DNA from: an uncultured SAR86 cluster bacterium | GTDB lineage: Bacteria; Pseudomonadota; Gammaproteobacteria; Magnimaribacterales; TMED112 | DNA: 64,000 nt | Assembly (NCBI GenBank): GCA_902610995.1 | Contig: CACLXU010000004.1 | Location: 1-64,000 of the forward strand | Direction of reading: 5' to 3' | Part shown: one piece after another, positions 39,744-48,931 of the stretch | Layout: every line of letters starts with the position of its first letter | Numbering within the stretch: the stretch's first letter is position 1 | Translations under genes and position numbers: made by a program | The notes under the pieces: generated by a model | Told to the model about the DNA's origin: nothing | Databases searched by the model: none | The model's input: only the letters and a program-made list of their open reading frames with translations

Positions 39744-40336
39744 AGAAAAAATTTACGCCACTCACCTTGTTCTAAAGAATAACACTCACGATAGTTTAAT
39801 CTGTCATTATTAGCTTCCCAAAATTCAAAGTAGCTAACGGAGATTTGAAAACCACCCCAGTCTTCAGGTCTAATTTCGTCTATTCTTCCTTCTTCTATAT
39901 CGCTTTTAATTTTTTCATATTTTGCTTCAAGCACTTCATAGGATTCTATTTCTCTTGATTGATTAGACACAATTGCAGCTATGTTTTTTCCAATCTCTCT
40001 TCCATAGAAATGTTCGTCTGAAAATTTTACCGAGCATTTTGATATTTGTCCTTCGAGCCTTATCTGAACATTTGTATTTGACCACCAAAAATTTATTGCT
40101 ACGTTTTGATTTAACTTAAAGTCTTCAGCTTTATTACTGCTATAACTTGAAAAGAAAATAAGATTATCTTCAAAAAAATATTTGAAATTTACAAAGCGTG
40201 AATGTGGTTTTCCATCTTTGTCTACAGATGAAATGCAGCCAGCCTCAGCAATGGGCTGGTTATTATTTTCAGCATCTTGATAGTATTGTTCAAAAAGCTG
40301 GAAGGGTGCTTGATCTGGAAGATTTTTGAATAACAT
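39734..40336 (-). CDS. Pyridoxamine 5'-phosphate oxidase-like (PdxH-like)
   Basis: RFVNFKYFFEDNLIFFSSYSSNKAEDF, RPEDWGGFQISVSYFEFWEANNDRLNYR; His of RLHDR motif is Asn. Confidence 0.8.
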   Translation of the reverse strand: MLFKNLPDQAPFQLFEQYYQDAENNNQPIAEAGCISSVDKDGKPHSRFVNFKYFFEDNLIFFSSYSSNKAEDFKLNQNVAINFWWSNTNVQIRLEGQISKCSVKFSDEHFYGREIGKNIAAIVSNQSREIESYEVLEAKYEKIKSDIEEGRIDEIRPEDWGGFQISVSYFEFWEANNDRLNYRECYSLEQGEWRKFFLQS

Positions 40337-41733
40337 TAATTTAGAAACCTTACTTGTATTGCGTCTGCATATATATCAGAAAATACACCTGAAATGACAA
40401 CAAACTTACTATTCTTTTTAAAATTAAAGTTCTTTTTAATTTCTAAAAAAGCAGATTCAATTGTTTTTTCATGATTTTTTTGAAACCTCAAGTGAATGTT
40501 TTGTACAGATGAGCATATTGATAAACGAGAGTGCGTATCGCTGTCATTTGTAACTGCAAACACTGGCAACTTCGGTTTTGCAAGAGAAATTAAGTTAGCT
40601 GTAAAACCACTTCGAGTTAAAACTAAAATTGCATCCGCATTTATCTTTTCAGCAAGCTTTACAGACGTAGATGCAAGAATATGCCAATCAGTTTTTTGCT
40701 TGGTCAATGATGGAAAAAGAAGTGTTTCAGACCGCTCTGCATTAATTGCAATATCCTTCAAATAAGCTACACAAGCGTATGGATGTTGGCCAATACCTGT
40801 CTCAGCAGAGAGCATAAGTGCATCTGCGCCTTCATATACTGCATTTGCAACGTCAGAAACCTCTGCTCTTGTAGGGTGTGGATTATATATCATTGACTCA
40901 AGCAACTGAGTCGCAACAATCGATTTTTTCCCGTGTTTTGCAGCCACTTTTATCATTTTTCTTTGAGTATATGGCAGGTTAGTTATATCAGTCTCTATAC
41001 CCAAGTCCCCTCTTGCTACCATAATCCCATCTGAGCTACTAACTATATCCTCAAGATTTGATAACCCTTGTTGATCTTCAACTTTTACAAATAACTCAAT
41101 TTCTTTTTTAAAGGACTTCAAAGTTTTTTTAAGATCATTAATATCATTTTTAGTTCGGCAGAATGAAAGAGCAACAAAATCCACGCCTAAAGAAGCTGCA
41201 AATTTTAGATCTCTTTTATCTTTATCTGTTATTGTTGGGAGACTAATTGTTGCCCCAGGAAAATTCACATGTTTTCTTCCACTAATCTGACCATTATCCA
41301 GAACATCGCAATATATTTTTTCTTTGGAGGCTCTTGTTATTTTCAAGTCTATTGATCCATTATCAAGAGATATTCTTCCATTTTTCTTAATCCCTTTTAC
41401 ATACTTCAAATTATCAATTTGAAGAGATTTCTTCATATCTTTTGTTTTCTTTGAGCTTAAGATGATTTGTTCACCCTTAACAAGCTCTAAAACCTCAGAG
41501 TTTTTAGCTGTTCTGATTTCAGGCCCCTGTGTATCAACCATTATTCCAATGGCACACGTAAGTGATTTATTGATAAACCTTACATTCTTGACTATTTCTT
41601 CAAGCTCTTGATGTGATGCATGAGACATATTTACCCTCACAACATTCATACCTTGTTTATAAAGTTTTAGTATTGAATTTTTTGACTTTGTTGAGGGGCC
41701 AATTGTTGCAATAATTTTTGTTCTTTTTAGCAT
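40336..41733 (-). CDS. pyk: Pyruvate kinase
   Basis: TKIIATIGPSTKS, MVARGDLGIE, ATQLLESMIYNPHPTRAEVSDVANAVYEGADALMLSAETG. Confidence 0.98.
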   Translation of the reverse strand: MLKRTKIIATIGPSTKSKNSILKLYKQGMNVVRVNMSHASHQELEEIVKNVRFINKSLTCAIGIMVDTQGPEIRTAKNSEVLELVKGEQIILSSKKTKDMKKSLQIDNLKYVKGIKKNGRISLDNGSIDLKITRASKEKIYCDVLDNGQISGRKHVNFPGATISLPTITDKDKRDLKFAASLGVDFVALSFCRTKNDINDLKKTLKSFKKEIELFVKVEDQQGLSNLEDIVSSSDGIMVARGDLGIETDITNLPYTQRKMIKVAAKHGKKSIVATQLLESMIYNPHPTRAEVSDVANAVYEGADALMLSAETGIGQHPYACVAYLKDIAINAERSETLLFPSLTKQKTDWHILASTSVKLAEKINADAILVLTRSGFTANLISLAKPKLPVFAVTNDSDTHSRLSICSSVQNIHLRFQKNHEKTIESAFLEIKKNFNFKKNSKFVVISGVFSDIYADAIQVRFLN

Positions 41734-41768
41734 GCGCAGTTTTTTGAGTTTTTTATTATAATCTGTTT

Positions 41769-42956
41769 GTGACTAAAAGTTTTTATTCCTCAATCAATAA
41801 AGAGGTAAAAAGTATTAAATCTGATGGCCTTTTTAAAGAGGAAAGGCTAATTTCATCACCCCAAGGCACAAAAGTCACTTTAAATGATGGGTCTGAAGTT
41901 TTAAATTTCTGTGCAAATGACTATTTAGGTCTAGCAAGCAACCAAGATGTAATCATGGCTGCAAAAAATTCCCTTGATGAAGATGGTTATGGGATGGCTT
42001 CGGTAAGATTTATCTGTGGAACAAATAATGCTCATACACGACTTGAAAAAGAACTGAGTGAATTTCTTGGCTACGAGGATTGCATTCTCTATGTCGCTTG
42101 CTTTGATGCAAATGGAGGAATATTTGAACCATTATTTGGACCAGAAGATGCAATTATAAGCGACTCTCTGAATCACGCCTCAATTATCGACGGAATTCGG
42201 CTTTGTAAAGCTAAGAGGTTCAGGTATGAACATAGTGATATGGTGAGCCTTGAAGAAAAATTAAATGAAGCAAAAAATTCTAGATACAGAGTAATTGTTA
42301 CTGATGGGGTATTCTCGATGGACGGAACTTACGCAAAGCTGCCAGAGATTGTTGAGCTCGCTGAGAGGTATGAGGCTCTTATAATGGTGGACGATTGTCA
42401 TGCGACTGGATTTGTAGGTAATTCGGGTAAGGGATCAGCTGAACATTTTGGATTGGAGGGAAAAATTGATTTTCTTACAGGGACGCTTGGCAAAGCGCTT
42501 GGTGGTGCTTCAGGGGGATTCATCTGTGCAAAAAAAGGTGTTGTTGAATTATTAAAGCAGAAATCGAGACCATATCTTTTTTCAAATGCACTTTCCCCAT
42601 CAATCGTAAAAGCAACCTTGAAAGCACTTGAGCTAGTTAGAGAGCAGCCAGAAAGAAGACGAAGAATTTTCAAAAACACCATTTATTTTAGAAAGCAGAT
42701 GAAATCATTGGGATTCAACATTTTAGGTGATGAACATCCAATTACTCCTGTAATGCTTGGTGACGCAAATGTTGCACAAAGAATGTCTAAAGAACTATTA
42801 AATAATGGCATTTACGCTGTTGGGTTTTCATTCCCTGTTGTTCCTAAGGGGATGGCTAGGATTCGCTTACAAATAAATAGCGAACATACTGTAGAAGAAC
42901 TTGATAAAGCAATTAAAATATTTAAAAAGGTTGGGACAAATTTAAAAGTCATATGA
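41769..42956 (+). CDS. kbl: Glycine C-acetyltransferase (2-amino-3-ketobutyrate CoA ligase)
   Basis: NFCANDYLGLA, DDCHATGFVG, GTLGKALGGASGGF PLP Lys; followed by tdh; GTG start. Confidence 0.95.
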   Translation: MTKSFYSSINKEVKSIKSDGLFKEERLISSPQGTKVTLNDGSEVLNFCANDYLGLASNQDVIMAAKNSLDEDGYGMASVRFICGTNNAHTRLEKELSEFLGYEDCILYVACFDANGGIFEPLFGPEDAIISDSLNHASIIDGIRLCKAKRFRYEHSDMVSLEEKLNEAKNSRYRVIVTDGVFSMDGTYAKLPEIVELAERYEALIMVDDCHATGFVGNSGKGSAEHFGLEGKIDFLTGTLGKALGGASGGFICAKKGVVELLKQKSRPYLFSNALSPSIVKATLKALELVREQPERRRRIFKNTIYFRKQMKSLGFNILGDEHPITPVMLGDANVAQRMSKELLNNGIYAVGFSFPVVPKGMARIRLQINSEHTVEELDKAIKIFKKVGTNLKVI

Positions 42957-43975
42957 AAGCATTAGTTAAGGAAAAAGCAGAAATTGGATTACATCTTAAA
43001 GATGTTGAGGTGCCAAAGGTTGGCGACAATGACGTACTCATAAAAGTAAAATCGACGGCCATTTGTGGAACAGACTTGCACATATGGAATTGGGACTCTT
43101 GGGCAAGCAAAGCGATAAAACCTCCTCTTACTCTTGGACATGAATTCATGGGAACTATCCATAAAGTTGGAACTAATGTTGATAGATTTAGAATTGGTGA
43201 ACGTGTATCTGTTGAGTCACATATAGTAGGCAATAGGAGTAGAAATGCTAGAGCTGGGAGGTTGCACCTAGATCCTGATACTATTAATTTGGGTGTTGAT
43301 AGAAATGGAGCTTTTGCTGAATTTGTATGTGTTCCTCAATCTAATATTGTTCCACTGCCTGATGAGGTTAATGATTCAATTGGATCAATTCTTGATCCAT
43401 TTGGAAATGCAGTTCATGCTTCTTTATCTTTTGATCTGGCTGGTGAAGATGTGCTAATAACTGGTGCCGGGCCAATTGGAATAATGTCAGCTGCAATAGC
43501 TATTCATGTTGGAGCTAGAAATGTGCTCCTTACAGATATAAATGACGAAAGGTTAAAATTAGCAAAAAAAGTTTGTGCAACTGAAGTTTTAAACCCATCA
43601 AAATCAAGCATTAAAGATAAGATGGAGGAAATGGGCTTAAGAGAGGGTTTTGATGTAGGTCTTGAAATGTCAGGATCAGAGATAGCTCTTAAAGATATGA
43701 TACAGAACATGATGATGGGTGGTAACATTGCACTTCTTGGCCTTCCAAGCACCCCAATTAATTTGGATATTTCTGAAATTATTTTCAAAGCCTTAAATAT
43801 CAAAGCAATTTATGGAAGGGAAATTTTTGAAACTTGGTATAAAGGCTTAGCTCTACTTCAATCCGGGCTTGATATAAAAAATGTAATAACACATGAGTTT
43901 CATTACAGTGATTATGAGAAAGCTTTTGATTTGTTAAATCAAGGTAAAGCAGGAAAGGTTATTTTAAAGTGGTAG
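42953..43975 (+). CDS. tdh: L-threonine 3-dehydrogenase
   Basis: CGTDLHIWNWDSWA, LGHEFMGTI zinc ADH motif; adjacent to kbl. Confidence 0.96.
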   Translation: MKALVKEKAEIGLHLKDVEVPKVGDNDVLIKVKSTAICGTDLHIWNWDSWASKAIKPPLTLGHEFMGTIHKVGTNVDRFRIGERVSVESHIVGNRSRNARAGRLHLDPDTINLGVDRNGAFAEFVCVPQSNIVPLPDEVNDSIGSILDPFGNAVHASLSFDLAGEDVLITGAGPIGIMSAAIAIHVGARNVLLTDINDERLKLAKKVCATEVLNPSKSSIKDKMEEMGLREGFDVGLEMSGSEIALKDMIQNMMMGGNIALLGLPSTPINLDISEIIFKALNIKAIYGREIFETWYKGLALLQSGLDIKNVITHEFHYSDYEKAFDLLNQGKAGKVILKW

Positions 43976-45137
43976 TAGATTCCCCTAAACCAAAAAAGAG
44001 ATCTTGTATTTTGCTCACCCCATAACATTCATCTGGAGCAGTAAAAGGACAATTCAGCTCAGAGACCCCTAGAGATTTTGTGTCTGGAAAATTTATGCTT
44101 GGATCGTCAACCGGTTCCACTCCTGGAGCGGTCTCCGCAGCAACCAAGGTAGTTATATATTTTATCCATGAGTATGGCATCCATAATAAGTATTCCAAGG
44201 GACCAAACTTAACTTGATGTCCTTTATCGGGGTTATGGAAGTATTTTGTGAATCTCACCATAGCCAACCGCTCTTCTGGTATTAGGAACATCGTTTGTCC
44301 ATCTGTAACCTCCAGCCCCACAAGAGTTTTACTTTCATTAAATTTTCTAACACTCCAATGTAGACCAAACCATTCACCAGTTCCCCTTGAGATAGGCTGG
44401 ATTGAATCAAACATGAACTTTTCATCAATGATCTGTACGCCATTTTGTTTTCCTTTATTCATTACAAGGTGAGCAAATTTCATAAAGTCGATTGGCCTTA
44501 AGTCAACACCATAATAAGTCATATCATTGCCAGCAGAATCTTTCCAGAGGCCATAATCCTTGATATTTAAAGGATTAAAGATTTCAGAAATTAAAACTTC
44601 ATGTGGTGTAAGACCAAAAATAGACTCAATTATGGGATTTAGAAGCATTGTGTTTACATTGTTATATTCATAAACATTTCCTTGCTCTTCTTTTGGATCT
44701 ACATTCATTGCAAAATCTAAGTTATTAATAGAGAAAAACATTTCTTCATTTAAATACTCGGTAATTTCAAGTCCTGTTTTCATTGCTAGGATGTTATAAA
44801 GGGTGATGTCAGATTTTGAATCAAGTTTAAGTTCTGGTACAAAGTAGCTGATCGGTTTTTCTAAATCAGAGTAATCAATTAGGTCTTGTTGAATAGCTAC
44901 TCCAATGAGAGCGGCATAAAAAGTTTTAGCAATTGACCAAGAGGTTGCTAAATTATTCTGGCTGTAATTATTTGCATAATATTCGTGAATAATTCTTTCA
45001 TCATTCGAAATAATTAATGATTGTGTTGCACTATCATTTTCAAGTAATTGTATCAATTGATCTAAGACTTCGTTATTTATTTTTGTATCAGCATGAAGCC
45101 AACCGATAGTTCCAAATAAGAGGAGAAGTCTTTTCAT
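43959..45137 (-). CDS. Secreted serine hydrolase (class C beta-lactamase/esterase fold), copy 1
   Basis: Signal peptide; TSWSIAKTFYAALIG (SxxK), YEYNNVNTML (YxN). Confidence 0.88.
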   Translation of the reverse strand: MKRLLLLFGTIGWLHADTKINNEVLDQLIQLLENDSATQSLIISNDERIIHEYYANNYSQNNLATSWSIAKTFYAALIGVAIQQDLIDYSDLEKPISYFVPELKLDSKSDITLYNILAMKTGLEITEYLNEEMFFSINNLDFAMNVDPKEEQGNVYEYNNVNTMLLNPIIESIFGLTPHEVLISEIFNPLNIKDYGLWKDSAGNDMTYYGVDLRPIDFMKFAHLVMNKGKQNGVQIIDEKFMFDSIQPISRGTGEWFGLHWSVRKFNESKTLVGLEVTDGQTMFLIPEERLAMVRFTKYFHNPDKGHQVKFGPLEYLLWMPYSWIKYITTLVAAETAPGVEPVDDPSINFPDTKSLGVSELNCPFTAPDECYGVSKIQDLFFGLGESTTTLK

Positions 45138-45140
45138 TTA

Positions 45141-46328
45141 TTAATCTTCAAGATCAGCCATTGCTTCAACAATTTCTACATAGTTTTCGTAAAACTCATT
45201 AGATTCACCCTCTTCAAGAGTATATGGAGTTTGAACACTCCCATCATTAAAGCTAATCAAACCTAGGTTATATAAAACTCTTGAAACACCTATGGCAGCA
45301 TTCACGCTTCCAAGAAATTTTAGGTAAGAAAGAGCACCAAATTTTTGGACCTCACCTCCACTAGGATAATATTTTGTGATTCTAGTAAAAATAATATCTC
45401 TTTCTTTATCTATGAATACAAACTGTCCAAATTTTCCGCTGGTGTTATATATCTTTGCATCGTCGTCATATTTTGATATCCACCACTGCAAGCTATAGCC
45501 TCGTGTATCACTGTGACTCCAACCCATACTTGGTGTTTTTCCCCAATAAAGTTGTAAAGATTCTTCAACGTAATCCTCTGAGATAATCTGATTATCATTC
45601 CATCTACCATCTCGTGAAAAAAGTAAGCCAAATTTTGAGTAATCTCTAGCTGACATATCTAAGCAGCAGTAAGTTAATGTATTACCAGCACTATCTACCC
45701 AAGCTGTATAGTCTCTAATACCTATTTTGCTAAAGATTCTTTCATCTATGAGTTCTTTTGCAGTTTTACCGGTTGCACTTTTTAAAATTTCCCCCATAAG
45801 CATTGAATTAACATTGTTATACTGGAATTTTTCTCCTGGAGTACTCTCAACTCCAACTTCAAGAGCATACTCAAGGTGATTTTCTTCAAAAAACATCATT
45901 TCGTGCTCGTGACTTGGAAACTCAAGCCCACTTGTCATGTTCAGGATTTGTCTAATTGTAATATCCTCTTTCCCATCGCGGTTATATGAATCAATGTAAT
46001 TTCCAACTGGTTCATCTAGACTTTGAATCTCACCCTTATCAAGAGAAATTCCAATTAATGCAGCATAGAAACTTTTTGCAGTTGACCAAGATGTTCCATA
46101 TGAATTTTTATCAAACCCTTCTGCATGCTTTTCTTTAACGATGTAACCGTCTTTAATAAGTACTGCTGACATAGTTGCAGAATCTTCAAAAGTTAATTTG
46201 AAAAGTTTATCAATTTTAGCTTCATCAAGACCCAAAGAACTTCCATCTCGTACTTCCCAATTATCATCAGGAAAATAGTCATTTGCGAACACAGAAAATG
46301 TCAGTAAATAAATTATTATTAATCTCAT
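45141..46328 (-). CDS. Secreted serine hydrolase (class C beta-lactamase/esterase fold), copy 2
   Basis: TSWSTAKSFYAALIG (SxxK), FQYNNVNSML (YxN); start at 46328 supported by AGAGGGT upstream. Confidence 0.88.
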   Translation of the reverse strand: MRLIIIYLLTFSVFANDYFPDDNWEVRDGSSLGLDEAKIDKLFKLTFEDSATMSAVLIKDGYIVKEKHAEGFDKNSYGTSWSTAKSFYAALIGISLDKGEIQSLDEPVGNYIDSYNRDGKEDITIRQILNMTSGLEFPSHEHEMMFFEENHLEYALEVGVESTPGEKFQYNNVNSMLMGEILKSATGKTAKELIDERIFSKIGIRDYTAWVDSAGNTLTYCCLDMSARDYSKFGLLFSRDGRWNDNQIISEDYVEESLQLYWGKTPSMGWSHSDTRGYSLQWWISKYDDDAKIYNTSGKFGQFVFIDKERDIIFTRITKYYPSGGEVQKFGALSYLKFLGSVNAAIGVSRVLYNLGLISFNDGSVQTPYTLEEGESNEFYENYVEIVEAMADLED

Positions 46329-46487
46329 GTGACCCTCTTTTATAATTGAATTATAAGATAATAACATAGGAGAAGTTTGGGGCTACGAATATTTTTGAAA
46401 ACATTGATTTTTAGCGGATTAGCCATATTTAATGGTATATAAAAAGTATTAAGGTTCGACCCATTTTCTTTCGAATAATTTATAACT

Positions 46488-47057
46488 ATGAAAGCTCTAA
46501 CAATAATTAATAATCTAAATTACAAGGTTGATGAAAGGTGTATTTTTAAAAATTTTAGCTTGAGGGTGAATATAAATGAGATCACTGAGATTAGAGGAAG
46601 AAATGGCTCAGGTAAAACAACAATACTAAAAATAATCTGCCGAGAAATATCAAGCAATCTGTATAATTCAAGCTCACAAGATAATGCAATCGCCTATTTG
46701 GGACATCAAAATGCCCTAATAGAGGAACTTACGTTTAAGCAGAATTTCTCATTGAACTCATTAGATATTGATAAACCGCTTGCAAAACAGATGAATATTT
46801 TTCATTTGAGAAATCAAAAGATAAATAATCTATCTTTTGGAGAAAAAAGAAAAATAGCATTATTAAGAATTTTTCAATCTCAAACAAAATTATGGATTAT
46901 GGATGAACCTTTTTTAGGACTTGATGCAGATTCTGTAAATACAATTAAGGAATTATTTTTCCAACATATTGAAAATAAAGGAACAATAATTTTAAGCAAC
47001 CATCAAGAAACAATCAGTAAAAGCGCTAAAGTTCAGTTGGAGGACCTAAGTGAATAA
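46488..47057 (+). CDS. ccmA: Heme exporter ATP-binding protein CcmA
   Basis: IRGRNGSGKTTILK Walker A, LSFGEKRKIALLR, LWIMDEPFLGLD. Confidence 0.92.
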   Translation: MKALTIINNLNYKVDERCIFKNFSLRVNINEITEIRGRNGSGKTTILKIICREISSNLYNSSSQDNAIAYLGHQNALIEELTFKQNFSLNSLDIDKPLAKQMNIFHLRNQKINNLSFGEKRKIALLRIFQSQTKLWIMDEPFLGLDADSVNTIKELFFQHIENKGTIILSNHQETISKSAKVQLEDLSE

Positions 47058-47667
47058 TTTTTTAAAAAGAGAATTTCTCTTATTTTTTAATATTCCAAAA
47101 AATATTTACTTACCCTTATCAATTTATTCAATATTATTTGTAATTTTTATTGCTTTAGGTTTACCAGATAACTTTAAATTTGCAAACGTATTCATCTCTT
47201 CGTTTATAACAGTGTTCATAATTTCAGAATCATCATATAAGGACGATTTTGAAAGCGGAGCTATAGAACAAATGATATTAGAAGATAAAAATCTAATAAG
47301 TTATGTACTATCAAAATTATTCATACAAACTGTTTTTGTTTTTATCCCTATGTTGATAATTGGCCTTTTATTCAGTGGCTTGCCTCAAAATCTTTCTTTA
47401 ACACAGTTTTCAGCTTCCTATTTGGCATGCCTTCTTACTCTTAGTCCTTTTTTTAATTTGGGTAGTATCGTCTCAATTAGAAAAAACAATTCTTTAAATG
47501 CCCTTATTATTATTCCATTTCTTGTTCCTTTTATTTTTCTAATTGAAGGCTTATTCATTAGCGGTCAGTGGAATCCAAATTTCTACTTTTTGATGGCATA
47601 TTTTGTTTTTTCGATCGTGTTCATAAATTTATTAATTGTTGAGGTAATAAAAATACAAATTAGATAA
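47050..47667 (+). CDS. ccmB: Heme exporter permease CcmB
   Basis: Six-TM ORF between ccmA and ccmC; SGAIEQMILED. Confidence 0.9.
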   Translation: MNNFLKREFLLFFNIPKNIYLPLSIYSILFVIFIALGLPDNFKFANVFISSFITVFIISESSYKDDFESGAIEQMILEDKNLISYVLSKLFIQTVFVFIPMLIIGLLFSGLPQNLSLTQFSASYLACLLTLSPFFNLGSIVSIRKNNSLNALIIIPFLVPFIFLIEGLFISGQWNPNFYFLMAYFVFSIVFINLLIVEVIKIQIR

Positions 47668-47669
47668 CA

Positions 47670-48398
47670 ATGTACAAGTATGTAGCAAAATATTTTTTAC
47701 TAGAAAGGGTTTATAGGTTTTGTAATTTCTTCGCAAATAAAGCTCTTCTTATAGGCTTATTTGGATTTTTTATAATGAGCTATATTTGTTTAATTATATT
47801 GCCGTCCGATAGTGTTCAATCAGAGGTTTACAGAATACTTTTTGTGCATGTTCCAAGTGCAATAATGTCAGAACTAATATATTTATTTCTTGCTGTTAAT
47901 GGTTTCATTTACTTAGTTTGGAGAACAAAAATTTCTGCAATCTTCTTGAATTCAGCTATTAGTATCGGTCTTATCTTTACTGCTCTTGTTTTAATTACGG
48001 GATCAATTTGGGGAAAACCTACCTGGGGGACTTATTGGGTATGGGATGCAAGAATTACATCAACATTTATTTTATTGATTCAATATGTTTGCCTTCTAGC
48101 TTTGAAAACATCTTTTACAACAAGACAAATTGCAGATCAAATAATCTCGATATTGAGTATTATTGGCGCAATAAATATTCCAATAATTAAGTTTTCTGTT
48201 AATTGGTGGAACACCCTTCATCAAGGTCCAAGTATTACCACTTCTGGTAGCAGCATTGATGGTGAAATGTTATATGCCTTGCCACTAATGCTTATCGCTT
48301 TTATGTTTATCTCACTATCAATTTTTTTGCGAAATATACAATTTGAGATTTTATTGAGAGCTCCATCAAAAAAAGAAATTTGGAGGGATCATGGATAG
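47670..48398 (+). CDS. ccmC: Heme exporter protein CcmC
   Basis: FVHVPSAIMSE, GSIWGKPTWGTYWVWDARITS tryptophan-rich motif. Confidence 0.96.
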   Translation: MYKYVAKYFLLERVYRFCNFFANKALLIGLFGFFIMSYICLIILPSDSVQSEVYRILFVHVPSAIMSELIYLFLAVNGFIYLVWRTKISAIFLNSAISIGLIFTALVLITGSIWGKPTWGTYWVWDARITSTFILLIQYVCLLALKTSFTTRQIADQIISILSIIGAINIPIIKFSVNWWNTLHQGPSITTSGSSIDGEMLYALPLMLIAFMFISLSIFLRNIQFEILLRAPSKKEIWRDHG

Positions 48399-48519
48399 TC
48401 TTGAGCTTGTATTTATCTGCTATGCGATTACATTACTTGCTATGTCGATCCTTGTTGTCGTCTCCAGAGGTACACTTTTTAATAAGTTAAAAGATTTAAG
48501 AGATGAGGAACATGATTAG
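48391..48519 (+). CDS. ccmD: Heme exporter protein CcmD (42 aa; absent from ORF track)
   Basis: ATG at 48391 overlapping ccmC; MDSLELVFICYAITLLAMSILVVVSRGTLFNKLKDLRDEEHD, single TM, between ccmC and ccmE. Confidence 0.8.
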   Translation: MDSLELVFICYAITLLAMSILVVVSRGTLFNKLKDLRDEEHD

Positions 48520-48931
48520 AAGAAATAGAGCAAATAAAATTTATTTGATACTGCTATCTTTGGCATCAGTTGCTTTGATAGTCTTCTTTATAATCAAGGC
48601 TTTAGAAAAAAATATAGATCTCTATTTAACCCCAACTCAAATTTTTTCAGGAGAATATAATACTGTTCAAAAGTTTAAGTTAGGAGGCATGGTGGAGAAA
48701 GGAAGTTTGCAGAGAGTTGAGGGGGAAGATCTTGTAGTAACTTTTACTGTTACGGACTTCCAAAATTCGATTGATGTTGTTTACGTCGGTGTCTTGCCAA
48801 ATTTATTTAAAGAAAATAGCGGTGTAGTGGCTAGTGGATACTTAACTGAGGGTAACGCCTTTTGGGCGGTAGAGATCTTGGCGAAACATGATGAGAACTA
48901 TATGCCAGTAAAGCTTGAAAGTTATGACTGA
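48503..48931 (+). CDS. ccmE: Heme chaperone CcmE
   Basis: FKLGGMVEKGSL, ILAKHDENYMP with heme-binding His. Confidence 0.94.
   Translation: MRNMIRRNRANKIYLILLSLASVALIVFFIIKALEKNIDLYLTPTQIFSGEYNTVQKFKLGGMVEKGSLQRVEGEDLVVTFTVTDFQNSIDVVYVGVLPNLFKENSGVVASGYLTEGNAFWAVEILAKHDENYMPVKLESYD

Noticed and set aside
43959-46328. Beta-lactamase-fold genes as antibiotic resistance determinants
   Set aside because: SxxK/YxN motifs are shared with esterases and DD-peptidases; nothing here supports beta-lactam hydrolysis.
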